Source: Sepiola atlantica
Taxonomy: Eukaryota; Mollusca; Cephalopoda; Sepiida; Sepiolidae
Direction of reading: 5' to 3'
Assembly (NCBI GenBank): GCA_963556195.1
Contig: OY744531.1
Location: 50,978,200-51,042,199 of the forward strand
DNA: 64,000 nucleotides
The notes under the pieces are model-generated. The model was not told the origin of the DNA, did no database searches, and saw nothing but the letters and a program-made list of their open reading frames with translations. The translations under genes were made by a program, and so were the position numbers. Positions 21,790 through 33,277 of this stretch are shown one piece after another; position 1 is the first letter of the stretch; each line of letters opens with the position of its first letter.

Positions 21790-22090
21790 AATCAAGTTCC
21801 AATGCTTCTACACAATACGAACCGAACTAAACTAACTTTGCAAACTAAAACTTAGTTTAGGGTTAGTTTATGGTAAATTATTGGAAAATACACGTGTTTA
21901 GCTAAGTAAAAGTGACGATAACGAACGTTAAAGAACTTCATTGAACAATCTAAACACTACGAACAGAACTGTTTTTTAAAATTTTCACCCTAACCTTAAC
22001 CTAACCCTAACCTTAACCTAAGTTTTAATTTTAGTTTCCAAAGTCGGTTTAGTTCGGTTCATAGTGTGTAGAAGCATCGGAACTTGATTC
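21790..22090. mobile_element. Foldback/MITE with ~75-bp arms and telomere-like core
   Basis: Arm 21790-21865 is the inverse of 22013-22090 with few mismatches. Shared pieces are AATCAAGTTCC, TGCTTCTACACA, GAACCGAACTAAAC and AAACTTAG. The inner edge of the right arm is a run of CCTAACCTTAACCTAACCCT (about 21998-22019), like degenerate TTAGGG telomere repeats. No ORF. Confidence 0.82.
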
Positions 22091-22439
22091 GGCTTTCTGA
22101 ATGGTGGAAACTGCTTACGTCACAACTGCAAATTTCTCAATATCTATTCCTAAAAAGCACCCCCCTCCCTAAAAAAAAATTAACCCTCACCCCTACATCC
22201 AAATACAGTTATTTTCTGGGCAACGCCAGGACACGGTTCCTGCTTGTAATAAATAAAATTGTTCTTATAATACAAAAACTCTGATAATATTGCTTGCTTG
22301 TTTGCATATTGAATGTTTTAGATGATGAGGGGAAAATCGAATGATACAAGAACTGGTGGTCGGATAGGGAATACGGGTAGACGAAGTAGTGAGAAAAGGG
22401 GATAGTAGTAGCAGTAGCGGTGTAAAAGAAAAGTAAGTG

Positions 22440-22900
22440 GATGAAGTAACACTTCTTCTTCTATTCATTTAACGTTTTCTGATATTTCGCAAGTTCACTC
22501 TCCAGTTTTCATGGTTCAGTGGGTCAATTTTTTCCAAATTCTTCAGTATTGTCTAATCACTTTCTTCCAAGTTTTCTTTGGCCGGCCAACCTTTTTGCGA
22601 TTCAGGACATCCATGCTTCTACAACAGTTTATCCAGGAGAATGAATTATCCACAAGACTATACCAGCATAACCGATTCGTCCTTAGAATAACGTCTCTAT
22701 GCTGGGCAAATGTTGTGCTTTCAGAAAATGCTCTGACCTTAAAATACGTTGGGTTTGGTCAAATTTCCCATTGCAGATCCATCTAATCATGGATCTGACA
22801 TCGCACTGCAGTCAGGCGAGAGAGGATTGGTCCAGCATTTACAGCCTTATATCATGATACTCCTCACGCAGCTACTATTTAACAAAAAAGAACAAAGAAA
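22440..22900 (-). pseudogene. LINE RT C-terminal remnant (LINE family C)
   Basis: The minus strand reads, with stops, AVNAGPILSRL, MDLQWEI, SMDVLNRKKVGRPKKTWKKV and IRQY. VGRPKKTWxxV is a common RTE-like LINE C-terminal motif. A close paralogue lies at 62555-62985, also minus, and a short sense piece at 61735-61830. Confidence 0.75.
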
Positions 22901-22944
22901 GACTCTTTGTTCATTCTGGCATTATTTTAAAAAAGCACTACGTC

Positions 22945-22970
22945 TATATATATATATATATATATATATA
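22945..22970. repeat. (TA)n microsatellite
   Basis: Thirteen TA units. Confidence 0.9.
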
Positions 22971-22984
22971 CATTTTTTTTTACT

Positions 22985-23690
22985 CAAGTGTCACAACTTA
23001 TCAAGGCCAAAAGACCACCCAAGGATAAGGGTTTATGAGTTTGTCAAATTGACAGCACCATGATGATTGGTAATGATGGTTAAAATTGGGCAGAATTTGA
23101 TTATTTAAGAGGACGGCTCAACACGAATTTGTTTACATTGGACTTGAAAACGACTATGTTGTTGTCAGCTGGGTAGCAGCCCCGTGGTATTGTGTTCAGC
23201 AGATGTATAGTTCTAGGAAAGAAACTCTGTTCATCGAAGTTCCGTTTAGTTTTAGGTATGAAGAGGGAGAAAGTGAAATTATTGACACTAGACGAGTTTT
23301 TATTGTGAATTTTTCACAGAGGAGAACCATAGATTGGAGCTTAGTCGAGCACCTACCATGAAATAATGATAGAGCAGAGAGAGACCAGCAAAATCTCTTT
23401 TATGAGAAAGTGGATGTAGGGAGGAGAAGAGGGCATTCTCCACTAGATTACAAAGTCGGTTTTGTACCCTGTCAAGGCAGGAAAGGGTGCTATGAGCAGC
23501 AGCCACCCCCCAGATGAGTCAACAGTACTCCATCTTAGGACGTATTTGACTCTTATACAGGTAGACGATTGTGTCAGGCGTGAAATACCTTCTGAAGCGG
23601 TAGAATGATCCAACCATTTTTCCAGCAACCTTAGCAACGGATTTGATGTAAGTCTTCCATTTCAGATCTGAAGTGAAGAAACTCTGATGC
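22985..23690 (-). pseudogene. LINE family A, RT C-terminal half and 3' UTR
   Basis: The minus strand reads TYIKSVAK, MVGSFYRF, FTPDTIVYLYKSQIRPKMEYC, then AAHSTLSCLDRVQNRLCNLV, ENALFSSLHPLSHKRDFAGL and SLLYHYF. RPKMEYC...LDRVQxRLxNLV is the standard CR1/Jockey-type post-palm region. Stops follow. The 3' UTR (22985-23080) has the inverse of the CTTATCAAGGCCAAAAG block shared with other copies. Confidence 0.82.
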
Positions 23691-23699
23691 TGTTATCTT

Positions 23700-23995
23700 G
23701 TCACCGTGCACACTTTTTATGTAAACATGAATCAATGATATGATTTATATAAAAGTACAGGGATAACATAAAGTCTGCACGTTGTCCAATATATCATGTT
23801 AACCAAGATAAGCGATAAAAAAAACCAGCTAGAATAATAAGAAGAAGAAAAAGAATACTTAAAAATAAGAATATTTAACATTCTATTTGATAAAAGCCCA
23901 TAAATGAGCCATATAAACGGTCAATCACCATGGAAACAAGATAAGGTAAATATAGTTTTATTCAGGAACAGCAGCGTTTGAAATCTTAAAACAGT
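23700..23995. other. Unassigned intron sequence
   Basis: Nothing recognised. Confidence 0.4.
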
Positions 23996-23999
23996 GTGT

Positions 24000-24375
24000 T
24001 TATTTTTTGTCGTAACAGATATCTGTGAAGCTTTTCGATTATTTGGATTATTTGGAGTTTTTATTTTGGATGTTATTTGCACAACGTTTCCCCTGACCTA
24101 CTTCAGATGCATTTTGTCGAACTTTGGAGTCTTTATGTCGAACGCAACCCTTTATTTTATCAACAGGGGTAGCTTGATCTTGTTCCATCAGTCATAACCG
24201 GGTAGAAGTCTTAAGTGATTCGTAATTGTATTCTTAGTATCGCCTGCACTGAGGATTGAACTTTCAACCCCCAGAAAACTGTCACTTAGAACTGATTATA
24301 CTTAGCACTTGTATCCATTGTGCCATGAAACCTTGATGAGAACAGTAGTCCAAATGATACAAACTATCAATCCAC
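24000..24375 (-). repeat. tRNA-like foldback SINE (GAAACGTT family)
   Basis: Minus-oriented body: head with GGCACAATGGATACAAG (A-box-like) and GAAAGTTCAATCCTCAG (B-box-like), then a 3' part with the degenerate GAAACGTT block. A second tail (GATGAGAACAGTAGTCCAAA, ATGATACAAACTATCAATCC) lies beyond the head in opposite orientation. Copies at 35697-36090 and 45366-45735 share this layout. Confidence 0.75.
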
Positions 24376-25215
24376 ATCTCAAAAATTCCGAAACATAACA
24401 TCTCTGATGCATATATGTATATTTGTTCAATCTCGCTAATTTCTGTTCTATTAAAAGTAGATGGTAACTTTATTCTCAGAATCTCTCGATGTACCTTTAA
24501 AATCTCTTTACCTTCCCAATCGGTTAAAGACAGAAATGTATACACTAATATACCAGCTTTGACCTAATGGATCACAGGTCGTTTACTAATGTTATTAAAT
24601 TATAAAATTATATGCTTTATATAAATGTTGAAATGGTCCAATTTCCCCTGTTGTCTTTAAGTATAATGTTAATCAGATTTTTTCTAAGATGGTAAAATGT
24701 ATATGCTAAGCACAAAAGTGTTTACTTACATTTTCTTTATGGCGTCTATTTTGTTTGGGGAAACACTTGCAGATGATATTGACAGTAACACCTCCAAATG
24801 GCAAAATTAGAAAGAATTCTTACCTTAATTCTTCGCCATGTGTTGGTACGAGAGTTACTGCAAGATCTTGTTTGCAACGAGAATTGGGGATTTAACTTTT
24901 GTTACCAGGGGGTTCTAGGTCCAAGGGAAATAACTTTAACCTATAAAATAATTTCTCCTCAAAGGGAGATAACTCTTTTCCCTACAATATATTTTTAGAA
25001 GTAATTGGGGGGAGGGGGCGCTTTAATATTGGCGCAGTCAGCCTTTTCCTTTATCTGGCAAACACTTATTTATAAATATCAGACTTTATAGTTTGTACGA
25101 CCTTTGTCTTAGCAATAACAACAACAACCACAGAGAAACCATGTCTAAATAATTTGATATTTGGTTGACTTAAATGTCTGGTACTGATTTTATCAAAATA
25201 CACAATTTCGTTTGG
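24376..25215. other. Unassigned; PBS-like string at 25028-25046
   Basis: Two molluscan-type AAGGGA(G/A)ATAACT motifs at about 24926 and 24963. ATTGGCGCAGTCAGCC at about 25028 resembles a Ty3/Gypsy primer-binding site, but no LTR boundary or gag/pol frame supports it. Confidence 0.35.
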
Positions 25216-25219
25216 TTGC

Positions 25220-25400
25220 CTATATCAGACTTTAGCCAATCAGAAACAATCTCTCTGGGAGCCGAGCACCTGTACCTAAAACTTATATAATCAACTGCAT
25301 AGTGCTTTTCAGTACAGAGCGAGCCAGTGAGAAGTCTAAGTTGTCTAACAAATCTTTATCACTTGGAACACTACCGCATTTCTTCTTAGTGCACAAATGA
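25220..25400 (+). promoter_or_regulatory. Promoter-like block, possible LTR remnant
   Basis: CCAATCA at about 25237, TATATAA about 55 bp on, then an initiator-like TTTTCAGTACAGAGCGAG. A very similar CCAAT-TATA-TTCAGT arrangement is at 29160-29330. No terminal repeats or coding region were found, so an LTR is only one option. Confidence 0.35.
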
Positions 25401-25679
25401 AACCTGCCATAGCCTCTGGCTAATGGTGGCATATGCGCGTAAACTTAAGTTCTAAAGATGGCGACACCTTGTCAGTCATGGATTTACTTACTTCCAAATA
25501 ATACAAAGCTTACAAACTCACTCAACACTCCACCCTGCGTATGTATGGTCACTGTTTCTTTGTCTTGACGTTTGGACTTTTAACATAACGCTTTCTCCCT
25601 CAAGAAACATGAACATTTAATAACTTCTTTCTTAAATCCTTCTTCTTCATACTCTGCAAAAGCATAATTTACGTTTGAC

Positions 25680-26293
25680 TAGTGATGGGACGATTCCAAT
25701 ATTTTTACCCATTCTCTTCTAAATTTCCCATTCCGATAAAATTACCGATTTGGATTCTTTTTAAATTTCTAAATATTTAGTTATAGATTTTAATTTTCGG
25801 ATTACCATAAAACCCTGTGTAATGTATGCATATATTTTCGCAAAAGTATAAGCACACTTGTGGGGGTGCGGGCGTACATTACACAATTAGATTTTTCTAA
25901 CTATTTTTTCTATAATCTTTTCCTCATAATTGATTGAAAATAATGATTTGAAAAACTCATTGTGAGATTTTCATCTATATATTTTACTTGTGCCAATGTT
26001 TCCTATTTATCCACTTACGCTATTTTTACCTGTCATTTTTACCTGTGCCATTTTATCGTGCCATTTATTTCAGTGAAATTTTTACCTAAATCCGTTGTTA
26101 TAATATATAGATTTTAGTTTTACTGGTAGTTTAAAACCAATAAATATTTATTCTCTTATCATTAGTACCTGCAATGGAAAATTAAGTTTGAAAAAATAAA
26201 AAATAAAAGAATAGTTTTGTGGAATCGGACATTAGGCTCATTTTCTTCTGATTCCGATTTTGATTACGATTCTGATTACTTGTCCCAACACTA
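25680..26293. mobile_element. hAT-type nonautonomous element (614 bp)
   Basis: Termini TAGTGATGGGAC and, inverted, TAGTGTTGGGAC. They are flanked by 8-bp direct repeats CGTTTGAC (25672-25679) and CTTTTGAC (26294-26301), one mismatch. TAGTG-TGGG ends with 8-bp duplications are diagnostic of hAT elements. No transposase frame. Inner edges have further inverted similarity (GATTCCGATTT-like). It lies about 330 bp upstream of exon D. Confidence 0.88.
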
Positions 26294-26372
26294 CTTTTGA
26301 CCAAATGTCTAATTTCTACAAGTTACAGATTGTTTAAATAACTTTTTTCTCTATAACTTCTCGAAATCACAC

Positions 26373-26478
26373 CTTTATATTTACCAATCGACCAAATAAC
26401 CTATAACCTTTATATTCACCAATCGACCAAATAACCTATGATTTTTATATTTACCAATCGACCAAATAACCTATAATT
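26373..26478. repeat. Three-copy 37-bp tandem repeat
   Basis: TTTATATTTACCAATCGACC and AAATAACCTATAA repeated three times with few changes, 150 bp upstream of exon D. Confidence 0.9.
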
Positions 26479-26625
26479 TTACTCCATCTCTCCTGAGCGC
26501 TATCCCAGTCTAATAATAATCCTGACAAGATGTTATCTATAAAAAATCAGGCTTTTATAGTTGTTTATTTATTCTCTCATTTATAAATTTCTCAATAAAT
26601 GATGAATTTTGTGTTTGTTTTTCAG

Positions 26626-26700
26626 CCTGGTTGTGTAAATACCACAGAGGTAGACATCAAAAAGGCTTGTCGTATGAACAGACACTCAAAAATGACAAGG
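26626..26700 (+). CDS. RGS7: RGS7-like exon D (post-DHEX signature)
   Basis: A 75-nt exon, 25 codons, phase 0 at both ends, between acceptor GTTTGTTTTTCAG and donor GTAAGT. It reads PGCVNTTEVDIKKACRMNRH then SKMTR, directly continuing DVHRPV of exon C. The motif HRPVPGCVNTTE identifies R7 RGS proteins. After DIKK the family diverges, as here. A hAT-type MITE lies about 330 bp upstream in the intron, and a three-copy 37-bp repeat lies 150 bp upstream. The next exon recognised lies 22.4 kb downstream. Confidence 0.96.
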
Positions 26701-26789
26701 GTAAGTGTACTTTTCCATATTCTCTGTTTTTTATGTAGAATGAAATTGAAAAATACCAGTGTAAGGACCCCAAATGCCATCTGGTTGAC

Positions 26790-26935
26790 AAGAAACATCT
26801 TGCTTGAATGAAGCAATATTTACATAAGAGCATATCCACTCATGGACTAGCAACCAATTAGAACTCAGAGAATGGACTTGCCAATTTAAACCTACTCATA
26901 CACCAAGTCTCTAGCTTCCAATGTATTTTTCACAT
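26790..26935. repeat. Dispersed repeat, copy 1
   Basis: CTTGCTTGAATGAAGCAATA, then CCAATTAGAACTCAGAGAAT and a TAGCTTC end. Copy 2 at 29575-29715 has the same order with CCAATCAGAACTCAGAGAA. Confidence 0.75.
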
Positions 26936-27149
26936 TCTTTATTTTCTATGTAGGACAATAACATACACTCACCATCATGCTATAATTCCAAATACTGGAG
27001 ACCTGTGGAACTTTCTTCCTGCTGACTGTTTTCCTCCTACCTACTGCATTGGTCTTATCAAGATTAAGGTCAATAGTTATCTGTCTTTGCGTTCATCATC
27101 TTTTGTGTTTTAGCTCCTTACATCAAGTGGCTTAAATACTATAACTCTT

Positions 27150-29040
27150 TTCAATTCAATTCAATTAATTTGGCAAAGATAAAACAAGTATGTTTCAGTT
27201 GCCATATAAGGAAAGGGTGGTAGAAATTTACATAGAAGAGGATACAGTAGCCCAGCACTTGTCCAAATTCACCTTGAATTGATGATTGTTGGTGCATTTA
27301 TTACCTCTCTGGGGACACTATTCCAAGGTCCAGGGATCCTGATTGAGAAGGCGACCCTCCTCCGGGTCAATCGAAATCGGCGGTGAAATAGTTTCTTGTG
27401 GTTTCCGCATATACTTCTTTCTGGTGTAGGAGTGAACAATAAGTCCTGAGGTATATCGTAATGACCATTGAGGAGATCGCAGGCCAAAATGAGATCACTG
27501 CATAAGCGTCGGCGGTTAAGGGAGAAAAGGTTAAGTTTCTTGAGTCGGCTTTCATAGGGCAGATCCCATAGACCCTGCACCATTCGAGTAGCCAGTAGTC
27601 TTTGAACTCTTTTCAGATGCTGACTATCACGTATTAGATATAGAGCAGAGGCATATACACCATTCTCTAACAGTGGTCTGACGAGAGAGACATAAAGTGG
27701 TAGAAATATTTCAGGAGTGAGTTTGCAGAAAGAACGTCGAATGAGAAATAGAGTGCTCCTTGTTTTGTTTGCAGCCTGAATGCAATGTTTTGGTGGCTTT
27801 AAAGACGAGTCGACCAGAAGATCAAGATCTTTTGTCTTGTTTGCCTATTTGAACAGAGCTATGTCACCGTCGTGAGTAAGAGCCGAGTCAGAAGGAGATC
27901 CCACTGCAATATGGCAGCATTTATCGACATTAAGTTATAAGTCCCATTCAATGGACCCTTTCCATGCACGTTGAAAGCTAGACTTGAGATTGTCAATTTC
28001 GCTTCTACGAGCTACTAACTTGATGTCATCTACAAATAGGAGCACATTTCTATCAATCACTTTCGGCATGTCGTTTATATAAAGTAGAAAGAGAATAGGA
28101 CCTAGCATGGAATCTTGAGGAACACCATTGCAAGCATCGATTACAGATGACAGACTGCTATTTATCTGATTCCTGTAAGAATATTTTCCACTTTATAACC
28201 GATTCATGAAGACCATAGATGTTGAGTTTATATAAAAATAAGCGGTGATGGACAGAATCAAATGCCTTGGCAAAATCCCAAAAAGACAATGTCAGCAGTA
28301 TCTCCGTCGTCCATTATACTCGTAACCTATTCTTCCATCACAAGTAAATTTGTGAGGCATGAACGTTTTGGAATGAAACCGTGCTGAGATGGATAGATGG
28401 TAGCAGTAGATAAAAGATGAGCCAGCTCACTTGAGTAGAGCTTCCATGGATTTTGAGACAATAGAGGTGAGGCTCACTAGTCTGTAATTATTGGGTCTTC
28501 TTTATCACCCTTTTTAAAGATAGGGCAGATTGTGGCCACCCGCCAATCAGAAGAAACAACTCCGGTAGTCAGTGAAAGGTTGAAAAGGGCTGCTAAAGTT
28601 TCAGATAGTTCAGGTGCAACAGCCCGTAAAATTATTTGATGTAGTCTATCCGGACCTTGTCCTTTATTCAAATCTAAGGACAAAAGCTGCTTCTTGACCT
28701 CATCTTGAATGATGGTGATCGGCCACATTGGTGGTGCTATCATATGTAACGTTGCAGGTTCTCTGCCATCATCATCTTTGAAAATATTTTCAAAAATATC
28801 GGCAAAGAGAAATGCTTGTTGGTTTCAGTACTCAATTTTTTCTCTTTCGGAATTACGTAGAGTTACAATTTGATTGTTCAATTTTTTATTTCTTTGTACA
28901 TAAGCATAAAAGCGCTTCAAGTTATGACCAGCATCAAGAGGAAGTTGCCTCTCAAAATTTTGTCTGCTTATGCTGGAGATGTGTTCAACGTGATTACATT
29001 GTTTTCTGTAGACCTTCAAAGCCGCCTCATATGTGTCTAT
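27150..29040 (-). pseudogene. CR1/Jockey-like LINE, most of the RT domain (LINE family B)
   Basis: Reads downwards from 29040. A linker (KVYRKQCNHVEHIS, FERQLPLDAGHNLKRFYAYV) is followed by the finger region (EVKKQLLSLDLNKGQGPDRL, LFNLSLTTGVVSSDWRVATI, CPIFKKGDK). The palm has GVPQDSMLGPILFLLYINDM and LLFVDDIKL at about 28010-28130, with the catalytic Asp pair kept as FVDD. The C-terminus is LATRMVQGLWDLPYESRLKK, then FRLTRRRVAFSIRIPGPWNS. Frameshifts and stops break it (for example after KGDKEDP). A TTGAATTGAATTG tail lies at about 27150-27170. 5'-truncated at about 29040. Confidence 0.9.
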
Positions 29041-29149
29041 ACTCTATTATACCTGTTGGAAGTTTACCTTTTGATGTACAAAATAAAAGTGCCTAAAATC
29101 GTTTGTGCACATATGGTGCTGCGCAGACTTCCGGTTGGATCAATAAATA

Positions 29150-29335
29150 CAGATATATATTTTTGAGCCAATCAAAAGCGTCTGTGTGAAATTATAAAGT
29201 TATTATTTAGGATCCACTTCATAAATTCTCGAGTCTATATAAAGGCGAAAATTTTATTGATCTTCAGTTGAGTAGAGAAGATCTTAGTCACGGCTGTGCT
29301 GTCCTGTAAACATTTCATAGTACTTAATTGCCGAC
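29150..29335 (+). promoter_or_regulatory. Promoter-like block, possible LTR remnant
   Basis: CCAATCA (about 29170), TCTATATAAAGG (about 29235) and CTTCAGTTGAGTAGAG (about 29263) in the spacing of a Pol II core promoter. Parallels 25220-25400. No paired LTR found. Confidence 0.38.
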
Positions 29336-29574
29336 TAAATATTCCTCACTAGCTCAGCTAATGAATCCCTTTTGTTTTGCAAAGACACTTATCCTTAGAA
29401 TAAGTATTATTTTGTTTTCAACCTTTGTAAGCCACCTGTTTTGATATATATAAAATACTCTTTCATGAACAAATGCTTTTCTTACCCCTTATTTCTGTGT
29501 ATATTCCATATGAAATGTCTCCCACTCTCTGCCACACAACCTCCTCTAAAAGGACTCCGACTGTCATCTGTTAA

Positions 29575-29715
29575 ACAAGAAAACTCTTGCTTGAATGAAG
29601 CAATATTTATATCATAGAGTAGTAACCAATCAGAACTCAGAGAATAGACTTGTACATTTAAGCATAATGGAGCATTCCAGTCTGCTTATATACCAACTCT
29701 CTAGATTCTGATCTC
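29575..29715. repeat. Dispersed repeat, copy 2
   Basis: Second copy of the 26790-26935 repeat. Confidence 0.75.
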
Positions 29716-30039
29716 AATCTATTAGTTCTAACTCAACTAGTCAGACAGCAAAGTACTGACTGCTAAATTCAACAGTAACCTTATACTTTTTGTCATCATC
29801 AAAATATGACCATAGAATTTGGTAATCCTCCATTAATCCGTTCCTTCTGTAATAAACTAATCCAATTGTTAACCCTCTTTGGAAGTTTCAATATTAACAA
29901 CTAAACACGTGCTCTCATCTTATAAAAGCCTCCACCTGGGGGAATTCAATAGCATCTAGAAAGCAAGGGCAATCTCTGCAAAATCACTTTATAGAAGTAA
30001 ATGGAAACTAAGAGTAGTAATCACAGCATTAACATAGTC

Positions 30040-30190
30040 TGTAATATTTCGATTAGTTGGACTACTGTTCTCATCTTGGATGTTACTCTCTCAACGTTTC
30101 AGCCGATGTAACCTCCAACCTTCTTCAGGTGTGTCGTGTTGAACTCGATTATCTTTATGTCGAATGTGAGAATCTGTACAGAATTTTGAA
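30040..30190 (-). repeat. GAAACGTT foldback SINE, tail fragment
   Basis: GGACTACTGTTCTCATCTTG, then CAACGTTTCAGCCGATGTAA and CCTTCTTCAGGTG, in the same order as the other copies. The tRNA-like head is absent. Confidence 0.75.
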
Positions 30191-30724
30191 TGGAACGCAT
30201 ACATATTCCCGAGTTTGAGATAAGGATTCTTGGATTCAACAAGATCCACTGAAGAAAGTCACATTTTTCTATTTGTGCACAGACAGACAAAATAAAGAAA
30301 ACATCATAACTTTTTAATAGTATATAGATTGCTAGATAATAAAATACAATAGAAAGCAAAATACAGTATTATGTATTATGTTGCTATTTTTTTAATTTGT
30401 TTACTTAGAACTTCTGCGTATAGAAACTTTCTTTCTGTGGAAGGTTTTAAAAGAGAACTATTTCTATTACTCTGGATTAGATCTGAAATCAAGGTTGGGT
30501 GTTTAGATTGAACATCGATAAATGCAATGATGTGGGGGGCATGTTAGTCCGACTGATTTTTTTAGCTATGAACAACCCTCAAGTTATAGTTAATTCTAAT
30601 TGATATGAGTTTTAGGGTTACATTGGATGATGAAAGCATAAAAAATAGACAAACAAAAATTATTTGTTTTTTTATATTAGCAAATATATGCTCCCTCTGG
30701 TTGTATATTTTTGAAAGCCTGGGA
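30191..30724. other. Unassigned intron sequence
   Basis: No recognised gene or repeat. Confidence 0.4.
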
Positions 30725-30734
30725 GTGTATCATG

Positions 30735-31060
30735 ACAACAGAACAGATACTACACTACCCCCCCTAAAAAAAAAACGGAGGAGATAATGCCTAGGAGAAT
30801 GATATGACGAACAAACATACACTATATTACCCTCAAAGGAGGAGGTAATGCATGGGAGGATGGTCTCATGACAACAAAACAGACATTACACCCTCCTAAA
30901 AGAGAGGAACTAATGACTGGGAGGGTGGTATCATGACAAAAGAACAGTACATTATTCTGAAATAGTAAACAGAGTTGAGCAATAAACGATAGTACATAGA
31001 TAGTATAGTTTCAGCTTAAGACAGGCAGATACTAAATCTCCATTAGTATTAGATGTACAT
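30735..31060. repeat. U2-motif minisatellite and flank, locus 1
   Basis: Three to four degenerate units of about 70-90 bp: CATGACAACAGAACAGATAC, TACACTAC, a C/A-rich block, GGAGGAGATAATG and CTGGGAGG. GAACAGATACTACACT is the reverse complement of the U2 snRNA 5' segment. The 3' flank (CTGAAATAGTAAACAGAGTT ... AGATACTAAATCTC) is shared with 48565-49088. Confidence 0.8.
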
Positions 31061-31074
31061 ATATATATATTTAT

Positions 31075-31420
31075 ATTAACACCACTTAACAAGGCTAAAA
31101 GCCACTCAAAGACAAGTGTTAATGAGTTGAATAGATTGAATGCTGAATGATGATGAATATTATGAGAGGATTCAAAATAATGAATGGAATGAATAAAATT
31201 TGATCTCATGAGAACAGTTTATGACAAGTATTTATTAACGTTAGAGTTGAAGATGACTATATTATAGCCCTCAGGAAAGTAATCTTGTGGCAAAGTGGTC
31301 TGCAGATCGGAAGTTCTTCTATTTATATATAGAGATGAAGTAAACCATTGGTATCAACAAATTGTCACTATGAATTAAGTTGTTGATTAAATACTTGAAA
31401 GGGAATAAGTAAGAAGAGAC
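31075..31420 (-). pseudogene. LINE family A, 3' end, badly decayed
   Basis: Inverse of the family A 3' UTR (ACAAGGCTAAAAGCCACTCA) and of the last ORF2 block, aligning with 22985-23230 at low identity. Confidence 0.55.
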
Positions 31421-31435
31421 GCCAGTTTATCTGGT

Positions 31436-31735
31436 TAAAAGAATGACATTAAGGAGGAGGGGATTAGGAAGGAGGAGTAGAATGTAAAAAGATGGGGGGG
31501 TCGAGGGAAGGAAGTAAAAAGAGAGGGGTTGGAAGCGGAGAGTAGGAGGAGGAGAATGAGAAAATGGGTGGAGGGTTCAGTAAAGAGAGAAGAAGGATAA
31601 GTTTGCTGTTTGAATTAGAGAGGAGTAGGAAAAAGAAAAGGAAAGCGGTAAGAGCTGGGGGGGGAGCAGGTTAGAATGAGAGAGGAGTAGAAAACAGAAA
31701 AAGGAGGTGGAGGGGGAAGGAGAAATATTTTCTTA
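31436..31735. repeat. 300-bp polypurine tract
   Basis: The + strand is almost all A and G, with GGAGGAGG, GGGGGG and AGAGAGG runs and only scattered pyrimidines. Could form triplex (H-DNA). Confidence 0.85.
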
Positions 31736-31839
31736 TGTGCAGGTGCCATTTGAAACTTATCTTATTTCTTTCTCTGAAGATTTCATCAGAGCCAAATGAT
31801 TTTTGACTAAACTTAATTGTCTTCTCAGAATACAGTATG

Positions 31840-32130
31840 CACATAAGTCCACACGCATGGATACTTGAACATGTACACACATAAACATACCTTAATATAT
31901 ATGCATAATACGTATATGCATATGTACATGTAAATATATATGCATAAACATATATACACCTGGCAATACATGAATAGATATGCATATAGACACACTTGCA
32001 TAAAACATATATGGCCATACCCGAACTTATATACATATATACACATGACCATACATGAAAATATATACATATTATCATTTGTGAATATATATGCATATAT
32101 ATGAATGTGCAGCGATATATATGCATGAAA
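31840..32130. repeat. Degenerate ~30-bp array (ACATGGCCATACATGAA type)
   Basis: Repeated CACATGACCATACATGAA and ATATATATGCATA blocks. Further pieces of the same array lie at 32330-32445, 32770-32910, 33160-33235 and 34095-34345. Confidence 0.7.
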
Positions 32131-32329
32131 TAGCAGGCACTGTATGTGAGAGGACGGCGGAACTTCTCTGCAGAAAATGCAGCCTTGAAGATGCCTATAG
32201 CAAATACTTCAGTAGAACCTGATAATCCTCATGTGTTCACACAATGGAACAACCACTACCCGGATGAAGTTCTGTTCTCAATCATGTGGCTGAGGTCTCT
32301 GGATAGAGTATGCAATTCGTTTGTTTCGT

Positions 32330-32445
32330 ATATGCTCATACATAAATATACCTGCGTATATGTTCATCGGCACATACGCACATGGCCATATATGAATACA
32401 TATATTCACATGGTTTTATATAAGCATATGCGTATATATAATATA
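32330..32445. repeat. Piece of the ~30-bp array
   Basis: CACATGGCCATATATGAATA flanked by CATATGCGTATATATA blocks. Confidence 0.65.
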
Positions 32446-33277
32446 CAAGGACTTCATAATGAAACAAATGCTGCACAATCCATAGCTGCTCTTTTCCTTA
32501 CATTATTTAAGTCAAGTGACAAAGAAAAATCCAAAATGATGAGAAGTACTGCCGGGATAAGCAGAGGACTGGTCTTATTTTATAATTTTCCATCAGTTGT
32601 GCTATCAAGGTTTAATAGTCTGATCTGTTTACTTTCTAATATTTAACTTATAGTCAATGCGAGAATATGGTTTCATACTGCTCCCAAGGGTATGATCTAA
32701 AGTGACTTAATAGCTTTGCTGGGGATTGAACCCCTCATGCCAAGTCTACACTTAACACACTTCTATTTTGCTCAATATATATACGCATGATAATATATGC
32801 ACATGTCCAAACACAAGTACACATATAAACATATGCAGTTGTGACCATACATTCACAACTATGCAGATATACCCACATAATCATAGATGAACATATTTGT
32901 ATGGTATTCATGACACTCCCAATTATCAGATGATCTTTAATGACCTACTGTCTCCACCAGATAAGTGATGACCGTATTGGTGCACTATATCGTTCCAGGC
33001 ATCATTTCAAATTTTTCTTTCTCATAGACGTTGGCCTAACAAGGCTTGATAGTCTAGTCTATTCTGCTATTTTCTCATTTCTTTTTTCAAATACTCTTAG
33101 AGCAAGTGAATTAACATCTCTGATAAAACTTTATTAATGCATGCCAATCTCTGGAGTTATATACACACATATATACACAGACTCACACTTAAACATATAC
33201 ACACATGGCTATACATCCGTACAGATATGTCTCATTATGCCCCGTTCTTTTACTGGTCCTAAAATGTGAAAGCTGTT
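32446..33277. other. Array pieces and unassigned sequence
   Basis: Array motifs at 32770-32910 and 33160-33235. A SINE-like GGGGATTGAACCCCTCATGC at about 32718 resembles an inverted B box. The ORF 32146-32646 is not recognised and crosses array sequence. Confidence 0.4.

Noticed and set aside
21995..22020. Interstitial telomere array
   Set aside because: Only a few degenerate units, and they lie within the arm of a foldback element.
25028..25046. Ty3/Gypsy primer-binding site and adjacent LTR
   Set aside because: A 16-bp resemblance alone; no LTR pair, gag or pol frame nearby.
32146..32646. 166-codon ORF as a host gene
   Set aside because: No family motif, crosses a degenerate array, and has no splice-like ends.
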